DNA from: Azolla caroliniana
Lineage: Eukaryota; Polypodiophyta
Direction of reading: 5' to 3'
Assembly: GCA_043228905.1 (NCBI GenBank)
Contig: JBHGNT010000010.1
Coordinates: 3,782,001 to 3,846,000 of the forward strand
Length of the DNA: 64,000 nucleotides
Shown piece after piece: positions 43,449-56,153 of the stretch; position 1 is the stretch's first letter; the number at the start of each line of letters is the position of its first letter. Both the position numbers and the translations under genes were made by a program. The notes under the pieces are model-generated. The model saw nothing but the letters and a program-made list of their open reading frames with translations. It was not told the DNA's origin and ran no database searches.

Positions 43449-46400
43449 CTTGCCCCCTCCGAACCCGCACATCCTCCGGTATGTGCCGAAGTTCTCGATT
43501 CCTCATATCCGTCTTCACCCAAAGCTTCCTCCGAGTCTCCCCTAATGTCGACTATGAGTTGTAATTCACTTTCTTCGCTTCCCGCATCACCGTGGTCTTC
43601 GTCCGATTGCTCCTCGTTGTCAGCCTTGGCTTGGATCACATAGGGTTTGTCGTTGGTCCGATTCTTGAAAATCTTCACCCGCTTCCCAGCTATAGGCACT
43701 CGTAGTATTGTTCCATCCAACTCGGACAGTCTGTACGTTCCGTTGTTGAAGACTTTCCGAACCTCGTATGGCCCGAACCACCTTTTAACGAATTTCCGCA
43801 TCGTTGTATGTTGATGGTCCAAACTACTGTCATAGACGATCACCCAATCTCCTTCTTCAATCCTCCTCGGTCGTAGTCGGTGCTTTGTGTCGAACCGGCT
43901 TTTGTTCCGGAACCGTGCTTCTTGTTGTCGGCGTATTGCTTCTGCTATGTCTGCCGGTCTTCCCTCTAGTTGTCGTATCCGGACCGCTAGTAGTTCTTCC
44001 CGGTTCATCTCTTCCTTCCACGGTAGCACTGTCCATGTTGCGATCGCGGTTTCCGTCGGCATTACCGGTGCTTGTCCGGTCATGAGTTCTGTCGGCATGT
44101 AACCAGTTACAGAGCTATGCGTCGTCTGATCCGCCCATAGTGCATACGGAAGCATTTGCGGCCAGTCCTTCACCTTTCCATCGCATGCCTTCGCAAGTGC
44201 TTTCACGATCGGACTATGTCCTCGTTCGATTTTCCCGTTGGCCTCCGGATTGTATGCCGTTGTCAGAGATAACCGAACTCCGTGTTTGGCGAAGAATCCC
44301 CTAGCTTTGTCCGAGTCGAGTTCTCCCCGGTCCGCAATCACTTGCCCTACGCACCCGTACCTGCAAAATACTTCCTCCAAAAGAAATTGGCATACCGCGG
44401 AACACGTTTTCCTCTGAAGCGCTCGACCTCCTACTTGATTTGTGAGATCTTCCCGAGCTAATACCAAGTATTTCTTTTGTCTGATCCCAGTCGGCATGGC
44501 CACTATGTCGACCATCCACTTGAAGTTGATTGTCGGTGAGAATGTCGGATGTAACTCCTCTCGATGTCGAACCCCGGAGTAGACTTGACATTTCTCGCAG
44601 CTTTCCGTGAACTCTGCGACAACTTTGTACATTTTCTTCCACCAATATTTTTGCTTGATCTTCACAAATGTTGCCCATGTTCCTCGGTGTCCAGCCCAAT
44701 CGGATTCGTGAAACTCGGACATTATCCGGTTTCGTTGCTCTTTTGTCCCGACTAATCGAAGTGGTATACCATCTGGTCTTTTCGGCGCTCTCCATATTAA
44801 TCCGTTTTCCAAGAAGAACTTTTGGACTTGCCTCTTCTTCCTTCGGATCTCGGCTCTTCTTCCTTTATCATTTGTTGAGTCCTCGGCCTCTTGTAACATC
44901 TTTCCGATCATCAAGCTTTCTCCCTCGTATTCTACTTCCCGGAATTCTCGGATTACGTTCACTCGGCATATGTGCTCCGACGCGAAGTAGTCTTCGGAAA
45001 CTTCTTCATTATCCGATTCGGTTATGTCATCTCCGAACCGAGCCCTTGATAACATATCCGCTACCGCGTTGTCCTTCCCCAAGATGTGTCGAACCTCCGG
45101 ATTAAGCGACTTGACATATGCAACCCACCTTAGCATAGCTACATCCGGTATCGTACAACACCGCATCATCCCGAGTATCGGAAGACAATCCGTCTCGATC
45201 ACCACTTCGGCTCCGATCAAATAATCCCGATCCGATTTTATCGCCGACACGACTCCCCACAGTTCTCTTTTGACTTGTGCATAGCCACGTTGCCTTTCGT
45301 TGAGAACCTTTGCTCCGAATCGGATCGGATACTGCGAACCATCCGAGTCGGCTTGATTGATGACCCACCCGATACCGGTTGGACTTGTATCAACCGTTAC
45401 TATGATCGGTCGGTCGTAGCTCGGCTTCTTAAGTGCTTCCGCCCTCCGAAGTGTCTTCTTCAATTTCTTCATGGCTTTGGTGTGTTCCGGTTTCCATTCG
45501 AATTTCTTACCTTTCCGCAACAAGTGGTAGAGCGGGTCCGCTATATGTGCATAGTGCGGAATCCATATGTGATAGAATGCACATACACCGAGAAACCTTC
45601 GGACTTCGGATGTTGACTCGCATATTTCCTCCATAGCTTGAATCGCATCGATCTTTGTTGGTGACAGTCTTCGGCCGTAGGGCCCACATAGATGTCCGAC
45701 CACCAATATTTCTTCTTGCCCGAATGCCGATTTCTCCCCAGAAAGTGTTAGGTGCACATCTTCTAGCTTTCACAACACTTTCTTGCAATCATGAATATGG
45801 TTGACCACGAACTTTCGGCATCCCCGATCATCCATAGTCTCATCTTTTTCTTCTACCGTGCATCCTTTCATCGGAATGTCATCGAGGAACGACATCGTTA
45901 TCTCCGAAATGCAGTCTCGAAGCACCTTGTTCATCGCGTTCATCATATGAGCAACCGAGTTTGTCGCTCCTTGTGGTAGTGTGCACATTCTGACTAATCC
46001 TATCGGTGTTCGCATGGTTGTGATATCTCGGCTCTCCACGGCTAGTTGGAATTGGTCATACCCCAAGTATAGGTCTCTGATGGAGTATATCGCACGACCG
46101 GCAAAAGCTTCCGCAAATTCGTCCACTATTGGACCGACTCCCAAGTTCCGGATCGTGACCTTATTCACCGGTTGCAAGTCTTGGATAAATCGGAGTGACC
46201 CATTCTTCTTCGGAACCGTAAACCATCGATTTGAGTACGGAGCAGTTGATGGCTCTAGAATCCCCATCGCCACCTTCTCCTTGAGCAAGTCAATGACTTT
46301 CGGAATATGCGCTCGTGGCACCGGAATCGGCTTCAGGTTCCACGGTACATGGTCAATCGTGAAGATCACCATCGGCTCCACTATTCTCGGATCGACGCAC

Positions 46401-46903
46401 CCTATCTCCCTTGATGTAAATGCAAACGCTTTGCCGTGTTGCTCCAACATCTCGCGAAACCGTTCTTCTTCTTTTTGTAATAGGAACCCACCTCCAACAA
46501 TTCAAAGTTTCTTCCGAGTCTCATCTGTGAAGGCATGTCTGATATCCACGGACTTCCGAAGTGTCGGATCTCCCGAGACTTCTTTCCTCTTTTGTTCGCT
46601 ATCGGCGGGTAGTGGTCCCGCAGCCGGTTTCACCTTCTTCTCCACGGTCTTGTATTTCGTACTTACCATTGCTTCTTCTTTGCGGAGCGTATCCGGCTCC
46701 ATTTTCGCAATGGTCTCATACATCTCGACCGATTCCACCGGGACTACCCGGTTCCCTTGGCTTTTATCTTCCGCAAGCTCTTCAAGTCGTTGTAGCGTGC
46801 TCCCATAGAACACTTCTTCGACTATCCCCACGATTTCTTCATCTTCTTTTATTATTGATGCCAACCGCAACTTATCCTCCACTTGTCGGTATCCTTCCTT
46901 CAA
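43449..46903 (-). pseudogene. G4 Pol: RT, RNase H, integrase
   Basis: Three open stretches (46903-46502, 46450-45770, 45757-43449) broken by single stops. RT: PYSNRWFTVPKKNGSLRF, LGYDQFQLAVES, and MSFLDDIPMKGC, the polymerase motif in FLDD form. A TGA at 45758-45760 (CKKVL-stop-KLEDV) separates the palm from the thumb (CGPYGRRLSPTKIDAIQ). RNase H begins VTVDTSPTGIGWVI. Integrase has H..H..C..C (HESDWAGHRGTWATF, CEKCQV), Asp in FKWMVDIVAM, IADRGE and a Glu in NPEANGKIERGH, and the GPF/Y end RRWFGPYEVRKVFNNGTYRL. No chromodomain is seen. Few lesions; still dead. Confidence 0.9.
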
Positions 46904-47037
46904 TCCTCCGGTTACGGTCGTGTACGTAGATGCCCCATCCGGACCGATTCGTACATGTTTTGCTCCGAGAGTTTTCTTCCTGTGTGGGGTATCAGGGCTT
47001 CTCGGACTATCATTTCCCCACTCCGCAACAATCCGCT

Positions 47038-47729
47038 TTAAAAATCCATTCTCACTTGGGACAAGAGTTCCCTCTTGTTCCTTTCGTGATTTGCCGGCAC
47101 CGTTAGGAATTGGACGGATTTCCCACCGTTTTGGCTCCGAATTCGTGCAAAAGCCTCACCGCTATCGAGCACCTTCGTCTCCATCCGTGATGCCGTGATA
47201 AAGGGTTGGCCGAGGATGACTGAATGTGAAACCTCATCTTGCACAAAGAAATTTTGGTCGATCTCGACATCCCCGATCTTCACCGTCACATCCAGACAAG
47301 CCGCAAATAGATCTTCCGTTGCTTTGGTGGCCGCCCGAATCTTCCATCCATGGTTGGTGTTAATAGGCCACTTCCACTTCCGGTAGAACTCCTTGGACAT
47401 CAAGTTGATCTCCGATCCGTGATCAATCAATGCTAGCACGAGTTCTTTGATGTTGCCGATTCGGACCGGAGTCTCCGTAGTCGCGCGTGCCCAATGTGGC
47501 CTTGTATAGTGGGAGTTCGGAATTTCGTCCTCCACTTCGGTGTCGTTCATTAAAACGGTGTTCGCATTCACCCTTGGAGCATTTTCCTCCGTACTTTGTC
47601 TTTTTCGCTTCACGAGATCCATGAGAAGATCGTGGAACTCCTTCTTTGCTATTCCGAGTAGCTCCCGAAGCGAGAAATCTACCCGACTATCCAAGATCCT
47701 TTCCTCGAACACTCTTTTCAAGTCGGTTT
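47038..47729 (-). pseudogene. G4 protease (end of Gag-protease frame)
   Basis: Continues the Gag frame after the chromovirus insertion (EQQT then DLKRVFEERILDSRVDFSL across one GGTTT). It contains the protease LALIDHGSEINLMS (active site DHG) and VILGQPFITASRM. It stops at MDF just before 47038; the RT frame at 46903 is in another phase. G7 stops at the equivalent REDF, so the stop seems to be an original property, not decay. Confidence 0.85.
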
Positions 47730-48203
47730 TGTTAAGAGTCTATTACTAATCAATAGACCAAATCAAGTAATAAGGAAGAAAATAGATTGGATAGAAGAAC
47801 CCGTTCCACCCGACCACCCCCGAGCTATGATCTAGACATAGCCAACCTACCACCGACGTCCCATACCGCCGGATATTAGGATGACTAATACCTTGGAAGA
47901 GATAAACACGATCGTCGAGACGAAAGCCTAGCCCGCACCACCGGTGTCTACGACAGCAGCCTTCCGACGTGATGATCCTTATGAGGGTAGCTAAGCCTCA
48001 TATTTATACCTTTTCCTAGGCCCCTTGAATAGATGTGCCTTTCTAAAAGGCTCTGTATTCATTGGTTGTCTAAATCATGATAGTGCATGCACATATCATT
48101 CATTCTATCCAATCATTAGTCCCCTTTTTAATAATAGTGAACATACCCTTCACTAATGTAAATATTAGTGACCTACCCTCACCAACGTTATGTGTACATA
48201 ACA
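47730..48203 (-). repeat. Chromovirus 3' LTR
   Basis: On the minus strand TGTTATGTAC to CTCTTAACA. The polypurine tract AAGTAGGGGAGTA lies directly before it (48204-48216). Confidence 0.95.
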
Positions 48204-48210
48204 TACTCCC

Positions 48211-48447
48211 CTACTTCAAAAGATTGCACTCTTGCAATATAAAGTGAGGAAATTGTGCCTTAAGCGAATGCTCGCGTTCCCATGTGGCATCATCAATAGG
48301 TTTATCCATCCATTTGATCTTGAATAGCCGAATCTCTTTAGAACGTAAACGTTTAGTACGAGAATCAAGAATTCGTTCAGGAACATGAGGTTTGTAAGAA
48401 AAATCCTCTAATGTTACAAGATTCCTGGATTGTGATGGTGTTATCAC
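48211..48447 (-). pseudogene. Chromodomain-like end of the chromovirus, out of frame
   Basis: [20 protein letters not shown], then KIKWMDKPIDDATWERE and FPHFILQ match the chromodomain-like C-terminus of chromovirus integrases (ILDxR..LR....VKW......ATWE). It is one frame off the main polyprotein, whose frame ends at 48377 with unrelated residues; a one-base shift between about 48420 and 48460 separates them. The domain would direct integration to marked chromatin. Confidence 0.8.
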
Positions 48448-51400
48448 CAGAGCCTAAAAATGGTTTTAGACGACTGACGTGAAAAACAAGATGAATACCA
48501 ACGTTACGAGGTAAGGCAAGGTGATAAGCAGATGACCCAACTCGCTTAAGGATTTCAAATGGGCCACAATATCGTGGGGCTAACTTAGCGCACTTGCCCG
48601 TAGATAATGACGTAGAATCAGTCGGGACACGCAAAAAAACTTTTTGACCAATAGTAAATGCACGAGGACGTCTATCCTGATCAGCATAAAATCGAGCACG
48701 ATCTTGAGCTGTCTTGACATTTTCTTTGGCAATATGCAACATTTGGTTCATGTCTTGCAAAAAATTGTGTGTACTGTCTAATGTATCACGATGAATCGTG
48801 ACATCAACTGGGGCACGTGGCTGAAAACCATACATCAACATAAAAGGACTATATCCAGTGGATGTATGTTTAGAGCTATTATAGGCAAATTCTAAGATAG
48901 GAAGGTATTGCTCCCACTTAGAAGGGGTTTTTGCTACATAAGCTCGAAGCATGTCCTCAATAATTTGATTAACTCGTTCAGTTTGTCCATCAGACTGAGG
49001 ATGATCTGCGGAACTCATGCTCAACGTAGTTTCTAGTTTCTTAAAGACCTGAGTCCAAAAGTCACTAGTAAACTTGGAATCTCGATCACTAACAATATCC
49101 ATCGGTAATCCATAAAAACGAAATAACTCATCAACAAATTGATAAGCCAACTGTTGAGCGGTTACCGTGGTTTTTGTAGGAATAAATCTAGCTAATTTTG
49201 TTAGCCTGTCAACGACAACCCATATGGCATCATGACCCCTCTGTGTACGAGGTAAACTAACAATAAAATCCATCGAGATACTTTCCCATTTATTGTTGGG
49301 AATATCTAAGGGATGTAAAAGACCAGCAGCTTTAAGTCGTTCCGACTTATTAATCTGACATTGTAAGCATTGAGTTACGTATTTATGCACGTCAGAGCGC
49401 ATCTTAGGCCAGAAAAAAGTACACGAGATGAGAACGAGTGTGCGTTGTATTCCAAGATGACCAGCAGATGGTGCATCATGACATTCATGAAAAATTTTCT
49501 GTTTAACATTTGGTAAATCTGGAACACAGACCTTTCCACTACGGTAGAGCAAACCGTTTGTAATGTGAAAGGTCGCCTTCGAGGGTAGGGTGCTAGTATC
49601 GGCATCTAAACCAGATTCGGCTTTCGTCCAGTATTTTGAGAAATAACTGTCATCAAGGCATTTCCCTCGAAGGTGATCTAAAAGATCAGATTTTATTTCC
49701 GTGAAGCTAAGCATGTTAACTTCTTTAATGCGACTAAGAGCATCAGCAACGGTGTTCATAGAACCCTTGCGATATCGTATGGAAAAATCAAAATCTTGCA
49801 TAAGGTCAGCCCAACGGCCTTTACGACCAACAAGATCGGGCTGGTCACAAAAATACTTTAATGATTGATGGTCTGTTGTAACCACAAATTTATTTCCATA
49901 GAGATAGTGCCTCCATGTTTTAAGTGCGTGTATCACCGCAAACAACTCTTTCTCTTGAACCGAATACCGAGATTGAGCAGCATCAAGCTTCTTACTTTCA
50001 AAAGCAATAGGGTGACCACCTTGATAAAGAACGGCACCAATAGCATAATCACTAGCATCGGTTTCAATTGAGAAAGGCTTAGAAGGGTCTGGTAATAGAA
50101 GAGTGGGAGCCTGACACACATGCTCCTTGAGTGTCTCAAATGATTTGTCAAGTTGTTCATTCCATGAAATTGGTTTGACAGACTTACGTGGATGACCTTT
50201 TAAAAGGTCAGTTAATGGCGTAGTCAATTTGGAATAGTTACGAATTGATTTTCGTAAAAATCCAACAAACCCTAAGAATGATCTAAGTTCACGAATATTA
50301 CGAGGAATGGGCCAAAGTTTAACCTTTTCAATACGAGAAGGTTCAATTTCCACGCCATTTTCTGTAATTAAATGACCTAGGTACACAATAGATTTTTGGA
50401 AGAAGTCACATTTTGAATGTTTTGCATAGAAAGAGTTGTCACGCAACTTTCGCAAAACAAATCGAACATGTTGAACATGATCTTGCAAGGTACGGCTATA
50501 TATCAAAATATCATCCAAGAAGACGACAACAAAATCACCGAGTTGATCTCGGAAAACATCATTCATCGCTTGTTGGAATGTGGCTGGAGCATTAGTCAAC
50601 CCAAATGGCATGACTAAAAACTCATAATGGCCATAGCGCGTACGAAAAGCGGTTTTAGGAATATCATCCTCGGCGATGCGAATCTGATGATAACCAGTTC
50701 GTAAGTCAATTTTCGTAAAATATCGAGCCCCGTGCAAACGATCAATCAAATCATCGGCACGAGGTAATGGATATGCATTCTTAATTGTCATTTTATTCAA
50801 ACGGCGATAATTGATACACATTCGCCACGAACCTTCCTTCTTCTTGACTAATAGAACTGGCGCACCCCAAGGTGATTTACTATACCTAATGTGGCCCATA
50901 CTCAAGTATTCCTTAAGTTGTTTAGCGATCTCATCCTCTTCTAATCGACTAAGTCGGTAAGGTGGAATGCTCACAGGAGCAGCCCCAGGGATGAGTTCAA
51001 TTTGATGGTCCACATTACGTTTAGGTGGTAAAGTAAGCGGTAATTCAGTAGGAAACACATCTTGAAAATCCTCTAAAATAGAGTCGAGTAAGCGTTGCTC
51101 AAAATGTGGTAATTGTGTGGCGTCAATATTAAAATAATAAAATTGAACCGCAGGATCAATTACACACGAATAAATTAATGAACTAGAATACTCACTTAAA
51201 GATTTAGAAGACACAAGTGAATGAGAAGGAAGTTTGGAACATTGAATAAAATGTTTACAATTATTAAGTTCAAATGTGATTGAGTGATTAACCCAATCAA
51301 TGGACAAAGAAGGGTTTTTATTAAAAAACCAAGGATATCCTAAAATGACATCTGCGGATTGTAATTTCATAACATGAAAGTCAAGCTTCTCCAAATAAGT

Positions 51401-52615
51401 ATCTATTTGAATTGGCAGTTGACAAACAATGCCACTGATGTATTGAACGTTTCCATTTGCCATGTGAACTTGATAGATATGATCACTTGCGTTTATGTGG
51501 AGCTCCATTTGCTGCACAAAGTGATCATTAAGAAAATTGTGAGAACTACCGGAATCAAACAAGAAATGTGCTTGTGTTCCATTGATATATCCGACTGCTC
51601 GGAGTAAATCATTAGGTCCAAGTAAATGTGAAGGAAAAGTGCATTCACATAAACTTAAGTGATTGGTATGAACTTCAACAATATCAAAAGACTCACCTGT
51701 GTGACTCGTAGATTTGTCTTGAGGAGGGGTGTTCATTGACTTCCTCTCAAGACGACGACAGGTATCCTTTGTGTGGCCCCGCTTCTTGCAATATGCACAG
51801 AAGAGGTTCGGTTTCTTTGAGTCGCGGTCAAGAGTGTCACTGTATTGCTTACGTTTCCCAATGAACTTGACATTCGGAGTTTTGGCGAACTCAGGTTTAT
51901 TGTGGTCTTTCTTGGAAGTCCTATGGTATCGCAGCACAATGTTGACGGCTTCCTCGAAAGTTGTGGGGTCCTTGTCATGGACAATCCAATGATAATCCCC
52001 ATTGGGAATACCATTCAAAAAACAAGCGACAAACCATTTCTCACCCGTAAGTCCCGATTTTTGGATCTGGGTCCGAGCGTGATGCACATAATCCTCGAGA
52101 GAGGTAAATGGCTTACTAGACAATGTGAGCAAGTGTTGCGCTTGTTCGGTTTGAGAAGGTGGCTGCAAGAATTGTTTCTTAAAAACATCAACGAAACCTT
52201 CCCAAGTTGTGGGTAAGTTTTTTGCGGTCCTTAGGCCACGCCACCAAGCAGCAGCTCGGCCACCTAACTCACGACCGACATAACCAATTTTTACTGCATC
52301 GGGCTTGGGATGAAGCTCAAAGTGAGACTCCCAACGACCAAGCCAAGTGCTAATGGCCTCCTCGGTTCTTTCTTTCTTATCTCCCTTGAAAGGCGTGACT
52401 ACGAAGGAAGGTTCACCTTCTTTCTTGGACTCAATAGTTAATTCTTGGAATTTCTTTTCCAATGCCATATTGGCCTGTCTCATTTCGGCCAATTGATTCA
52501 AGGTAGTAGTGAGCAATTGCTCAATAGTGATCTCAGCTTGTGTGCGAGATGCGGATTGGGGTTGAGAGGTCTCATTTGGAGAGATCGTTCCAACTGCGTT
52601 GAAAACTTGTTCCAT
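48377..52615 (-). CDS. Chromovirus Gag-Pol polyprotein
   Basis: Uninterrupted 1412-residue frame from ATG 52615. Retrotransposon Gag (about 60-250; [13 protein letters not shown]); zinc knuckle [14 protein letters not shown] (273-286); protease [11 protein letters not shown] (Asp354); RT with [22 protein letters not shown] and [11 protein letters not shown] (FLDD 699-702); RNase [24 protein letters not shown]; integrase zinc site H-H-C-C (1043-1086: [17 protein letters not shown]), catalytic Asp1116, Asp1177, Glu1213; GPF/Y module [19 protein letters not shown]. Only the last residues are out of frame with the chromodomain. All catalytic residues are present, so it may have been active recently. 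Confidence 0.95.
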   Translation of the reverse strand: MEQVFNAVGTISPNETSQPQSASRTQAEITIEQLLTTTLNQLAEMRQANMALEKKFQELTIESKKEGEPSFVVTPFKGDKKERTEEAISTWLGRWESHFELHPKPDAVKIGYVGRELGGRAAAWWRGLRTAKNLPTTWEGFVDVFKKQFLQPPSQTEQAQHLLTLSSKPFTSLEDYVHHARTQIQKSGLTGEKWFVACFLNGIPNGDYHWIVHDKDPTTFEEAVNIVLRYHRTSKKDHNKPEFAKTPNVKFIGKRKQYSDTLDRDSKKPNLFCAYCKKRGHTKDTCRRLERKSMNTPPQDKSTSHTGESFDIVEVHTNHLSLCECTFPSHLLGPNDLLRAVGYINGTQAHFLFDSGSSHNFLNDHFVQQMELHINASDHIYQVHMANGNVQYISGIVCQLPIQIDTYLEKLDFHVMKLQSADVILGYPWFFNKNPSLSIDWVNHSITFELNNCKHFIQCSKLPSHSLVSSKSLSEYSSSLIYSCVIDPAVQFYYFNIDATQLPHFEQRLLDSILEDFQDVFPTELPLTLPPKRNVDHQIELIPGAAPVSIPPYRLSRLEEDEIAKQLKEYLSMGHIRYSKSPWGAPVLLVKKKEGSWRMCINYRRLNKMTIKNAYPLPRADDLIDRLHGARYFTKIDLRTGYHQIRIAEDDIPKTAFRTRYGHYEFLVMPFGLTNAPATFQQAMNDVFRDQLGDFVVVFLDDILIYSRTLQDHVQHVRFVLRKLRDNSFYAKHSKCDFFQKSIVYLGHLITENGVEIEPSRIEKVKLWPIPRNIRELRSFLGFVGFLRKSIRNYSKLTTPLTDLLKGHPRKSVKPISWNEQLDKSFETLKEHVCQAPTLLLPDPSKPFSIETDASDYAIGAVLYQGGHPIAFESKKLDAAQSRYSVQEKELFAVIHALKTWRHYLYGNKFVVTTDHQSLKYFCDQPDLVGRKGRWADLMQDFDFSIRYRKGSMNTVADALSRIKEVNMLSFTEIKSDLLDHLRGKCLDDSYFSKYWTKAESGLDADTSTLPSKATFHITNGLLYRSGKVCVPDLPNVKQKIFHECHDAPSAGHLGIQRTLVLISCTFFWPKMRSDVHKYVTQCLQCQINKSERLKAAGLLHPLDIPNNKWESISMDFIVSLPRTQRGHDAIWVVVDRLTKLARFIPTKTTVTAQQLAYQFVDELFRFYGLPMDIVSDRDSKFTSDFWTQVFKKLETTLSMSSADHPQSDGQTERVNQIIEDMLRAYVAKTPSKWEQYLPILEFAYNSSKHTSTGYSPFMLMYGFQPRAPVDVTIHRDTLDSTHNFLQDMNQMLHIAKENVKTAQDRARFYADQDRRPRAFTIGQKVFLRVPTDSTSLSTGKCAKLAPRYCGPFEILKRVGSSAYHLALPRNVGIHLVFHVSRLKPFLGSGDNTITIQESCNIRGFFLQTSCS

Positions 52616-54354
52616 GATGCACGCTGTGGGTATGCAATAAAATAAGGAGGTTCAGAAAATACACAAGCAAAATGAATGCTTGAAATTTTGATTGAAAGAA
52701 CTTTATCCAAGAAAGTATCTCATGTCTTTACCCCTCTAGACATATGAGATGTGATTCGAGATCCGATAACTATGGTAACACTATGGTGTTTTAAAAACCA
52801 TGGGAGAAAACATAGCTAAGATGTATTTCTCGGATCTCTATCTTGAGTAATCATGGCGGCTCCCTGAGGCTCAACCATGGTTCTTACATCACTGAAATTT
52901 CCTAGATAGCCTTATATTAATGCCAACCCATCATGTATTATATGGTCGAGAAAGTGTATTACGTGAAAAAACAAGTGCACTCACAAGTAATATTCTAGTC
53001 TTGCGAGCAATAAGCAAACGTGATGATAAAATGATAAAATAAGGCACTACTCATAAGAGTTAAGTAGTGACGAAAACAAGGGTAAAAAAAAAAAAAAAGA
53101 ACCCATGTGTTACCTACGAAAAAAACAATGTCCCAAATAAATGGGAAGTGCAAGGTATGCACATATACATCCCAATATGATTGTTATAACTTGCACAATT
53201 GTGACATAAGCCACAAATTGATACAAGTGATGACAGTGTTGTGCGCAAAGATGTAATATTCAATCAATGAGTAAAACATCAATAAGGGAACTCATATGGT
53301 TTTACTCGTTTTCTAAGGCTTGATGATAAGAGTTAAACCTAGATGACCCGTTGAAAAAAAATCGTTCAACAAGCCACTCCATACGAAAAAAATAGTCTAC
53401 ACGTAAAGGTTACATTAAAAATAAACGATGTAAATACTTTATACATGAAAAGGAAGTGGAAAAAGGATAGTTAATTGTGGGCGGGTAAATAATAATTACT
53501 AGAAAATCATATAAGTGAAACAATACTTATGAAATTAAAATTTAATTAGAATAATCAACAATTAGGTGTATGGAATCAAACATGCCCTAAGATACAAAAC
53601 CCTAGGGTAGTTGACATGCACCTCCTCAAGACCACCACATATCCCTAGAATCGGCCAAGTAATGGCTAATTAAAGAGGAAAGTGGCATAGGTAAGTGACA
53701 TATACCTCGTCAAGGCCACATCATCCCTTAGAATCGGCCAATTGATGGCTAATTAAAAAGGAAAGTGGCATATGTAAGCTACATATACCTTGTCAAGGCC
53801 ACAACATCCCATAGAATCGGCCAATTGATGGCTTAATAGAGAGTAGAGTGGCATAGGTAGGCAACATACACCTCGTGAAGGCCACATCATCCCTTAGAAT
53901 CGGCCAAGTGATGGCTCAATAGAGAGGAAGAGTGGTATACTCAACATCATATGCAAAACGGCCATGAGATAAGCGTGTGCGATTAGAGCAAACACGCTCG
54001 ACCCAATGCACAAGAATAATTATTATCGTAAGAGTTCAAGAGAGGAGAGAGTGGGATATATATCGCAATATGCAAAAGGCCATGAGTTGAGCGTGTGCGA
54101 TTAGTGCAAACACGCTCGGCCCGATGCATAATAATAAGTAAAATCGTAGCGTAGTAGGAGGTAGAAAGAAAGAGAATAAAACGTAATACCAATTTGATTC
54201 GACCATAAAGAACGCATAATAGAAAAAGAGAAGAGATCAAAAAAGAAGAATATCGGGTTTAGAGTGTTGTTTTGATCCTGAGAAGAGCATGACGAGCCTT
54301 GTTAGATCCCCCTCGCTCACACGCAAAAAACATCAAAACAACAAAAAAATTGTT
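52616..54354 (-). repeat. Chromovirus leader with internal tandem repeats
   Basis: Long AT-rich untranslated region between primer site and Gag. About 53620-53930 holds four copies of a roughly 83-bp unit (agaatcggccaa, gatggctaa, gtggcatag). About 53960-54130 holds two copies of a unit with gcgtgtgcgattag and caaacacgctcg. No gene. Confidence 0.75.
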
Positions 54355-54361
54355 AGTAAAA

Positions 54362-54373
54362 GCTCTGATACCA
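54362..54373 (-). promoter_or_regulatory. Chromovirus primer binding site, initiator tRNA-Met
   Basis: Minus strand TGGTATCAGAGC, one base after the 5' LTR end (CTCTTAACA). Confidence 0.95.
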
Positions 54374-54374
54374 C

Positions 54375-54848
54375 TGTTAAGAGTCTATTACTAATCAATA
54401 GACCAAATCAAGTAATAAGGAAGAAAATAGATTGGATAGAAGAACCCGTTCCACCCGACCACCCCCGAGCTATGATCTAGACATAGCCAACCTACCACCG
54501 ACGTCCCATACCGCCGGATATTAGGATGACTAATACCTTGGAAGAGATAAACACGATCGTCGAGACGAAAGCCTAGCCCGCACCACCGGTGTCTACGACA
54601 GCAGCCTTCCGACGTGATGATCCTTATGAGGGTAGCTAAGCCTCATATTTATACCTTTTCCTAGGCCCCTTGAATAGATGTGCCTTTCTAAAAGGCTCTC
54701 TATTCATTGGTTGTCTAAATCATGATAGTGCATGCACATATCATTCATTCTATCCAATCATTAGTCCCCTTTTTAATAATAGTGAACATACCCTTCACTA
54801 ATGTAAATATTAGTGACCTACCCTCACCAACGTTATGTGTACATAACA
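54375..54848 (-). repeat. Chromovirus 5' LTR
   Basis: 474 bp, same sequence as 47730-48203 apart from one visible substitution near 54698. Followed by the GGTTT duplication. Confidence 0.95.
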
Positions 54849-54853
54849 GGTTT

Positions 54854-56113
54854 GTTGTTCTATGTCTGAGGCGAGCTTGAATGCCGGAGTCGCCTTTTCT
54901 TTTCCCTTACCTCTGGAGTTCCAGCTTTCCGGTATCTTCGATGGCCCGCCCGCATCCTCCGTGCGTCGTCGTTTCTCGTCCACATACACCTTATGCAATT
55001 GACACAGGGCGTATACGCTATTCTTGTCGACAGGGCACTCCCATCCCGTAGCTTCCCGGACGCCTTCCGCGGTGCTTCGGATCTTGTTGGAGTCGGTTTT
55101 CTCGGTGTTTTCTAGAACTTCCGACCAAAAAGACGTCTCTGCTCTCGATGACTCCCCGACACATATTCCCGCGGTTGTCGCATAGTTGCTTCTTGCCGCC
55201 AATTCCTCCTCGAGCACCTTCTTCATGCCGCCTTTCCAAAAGTTCGGTCGGAGTGGCTTCCGAGAGTCCATCGAATGAATCCGGTTTCCCTCGTAGTAGA
55301 TGAGATCCCGCCGTAGCGCCTCCTTATGCTCGTCGCAATCCCTTCGATCGTGTTCGGCACTATCGCACCATATGCACCGTCGGTTTGTATACTTGGAGCT
55401 TGTGGGGCGGTCATCCGACTTCTTCACCATCGCGATCTTCAGATTCTCCATCTCCTTCAATAGTTACTCCACCGTAGATGCATCAATCCCCTTCTCGGTT
55501 GTAGTCTCCCGAGCCCTCGGTTGATGGTCTTCCAATCCGGTTCTCGGTTTCGGAATCGGTTCCGAAACCCTCTTTTCCTCGTTGGCAAGCCATTGCCCCC
55601 TCTTCGTGTATCGCGCAACGATATCCCGCACGCTTTCCCATGTTTCGGTGAGGCCACTCTCCGTGGTCGTGTCCTCCAAGAGCACTCCGAGATCTTTCCG
55701 GTCCCGGACGTCCACGGCTCGCAAGAACATGATCACCTTGTCCGGTACGAGGATAGCTTGATCTCTCGCGGACAACCTCCCAAACCGGCTTTCGAATGCC
55801 GAAAACACATCAACGACCTTCAATCCCTTGTCCGACGTCTCCACGCAATCTTCGAATCCCCTTCGCGTCGCCTTGGAGGAATCCTCGATGGCGAACGTCC
55901 TCTTTAGCTCTTCTTCAAACGCCTCCCATGTCGGATTGCTTGCATCTCCGCCTTGTAGTCCCGAAGATACTGTGACACGTCTTTCCCGTTGAATTGCCCG
56001 TTTCGTTGCACGAGCCGCCCCACTGATGCCGCTATCTCCGACATCGCGCGTTGTTCTTGTAGCATGCGCTCGAACATCATCATCATGTTGCTAGCCTCTG
56101 GTTGATTTTCCAT
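54854..56113 (-). pseudogene. G4 Gag
   Basis: Starts MENQPEASNMMMMFERM at 56113. Conserved FNGKDVSQYLRDYKAEM, then a frame change near 55925; after it SAFESRFGRLSARDQ and PDKVIMFLRAVDVRDRKD, a TAA at 55461-55463 before a predicted coiled coil (LLKEMENLKIAMVKKS), and a CCHC knuckle CIWCDSAEHDRRDC near 55390. It stays open to the chromovirus insertion (SDIEQQT) and continues at 47729. The G7 Gag at 60546-61500 has the same order. Confidence 0.85.
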
Positions 56114-56132
56114 CTCCTTGCCACCCGGTGTT

Positions 56133-56149
56133 TCACGTCGGGTTCACCA
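56133..56149 (-). promoter_or_regulatory. G4 primer binding site
   Basis: Minus strand TGGTGAACCCGACGTGA, 4 bp after the LTR end, the same as at 16134-16150. Confidence 0.7.
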
Positions 56150-56153
56150 ACTA

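Larger units (their letters stand above)
47730..54848 (-). mobile_element. Young chromovirus-type gypsy element
   Basis: 7,119-bp Ty3/gypsy element, minus strand. The two 474-bp LTRs (47730-48203, 54375-54848) differ by one base that I can see (ctgtatt against ctctatt), and GGTTT duplications flank it (47725-47729, 54849-54853). It has a tRNA-Met primer site, one 1412-codon Gag-Pol frame and a chromodomain-like end in an adjoining frame. It is the youngest insertion of this nest besides C2. Confidence 0.96.
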
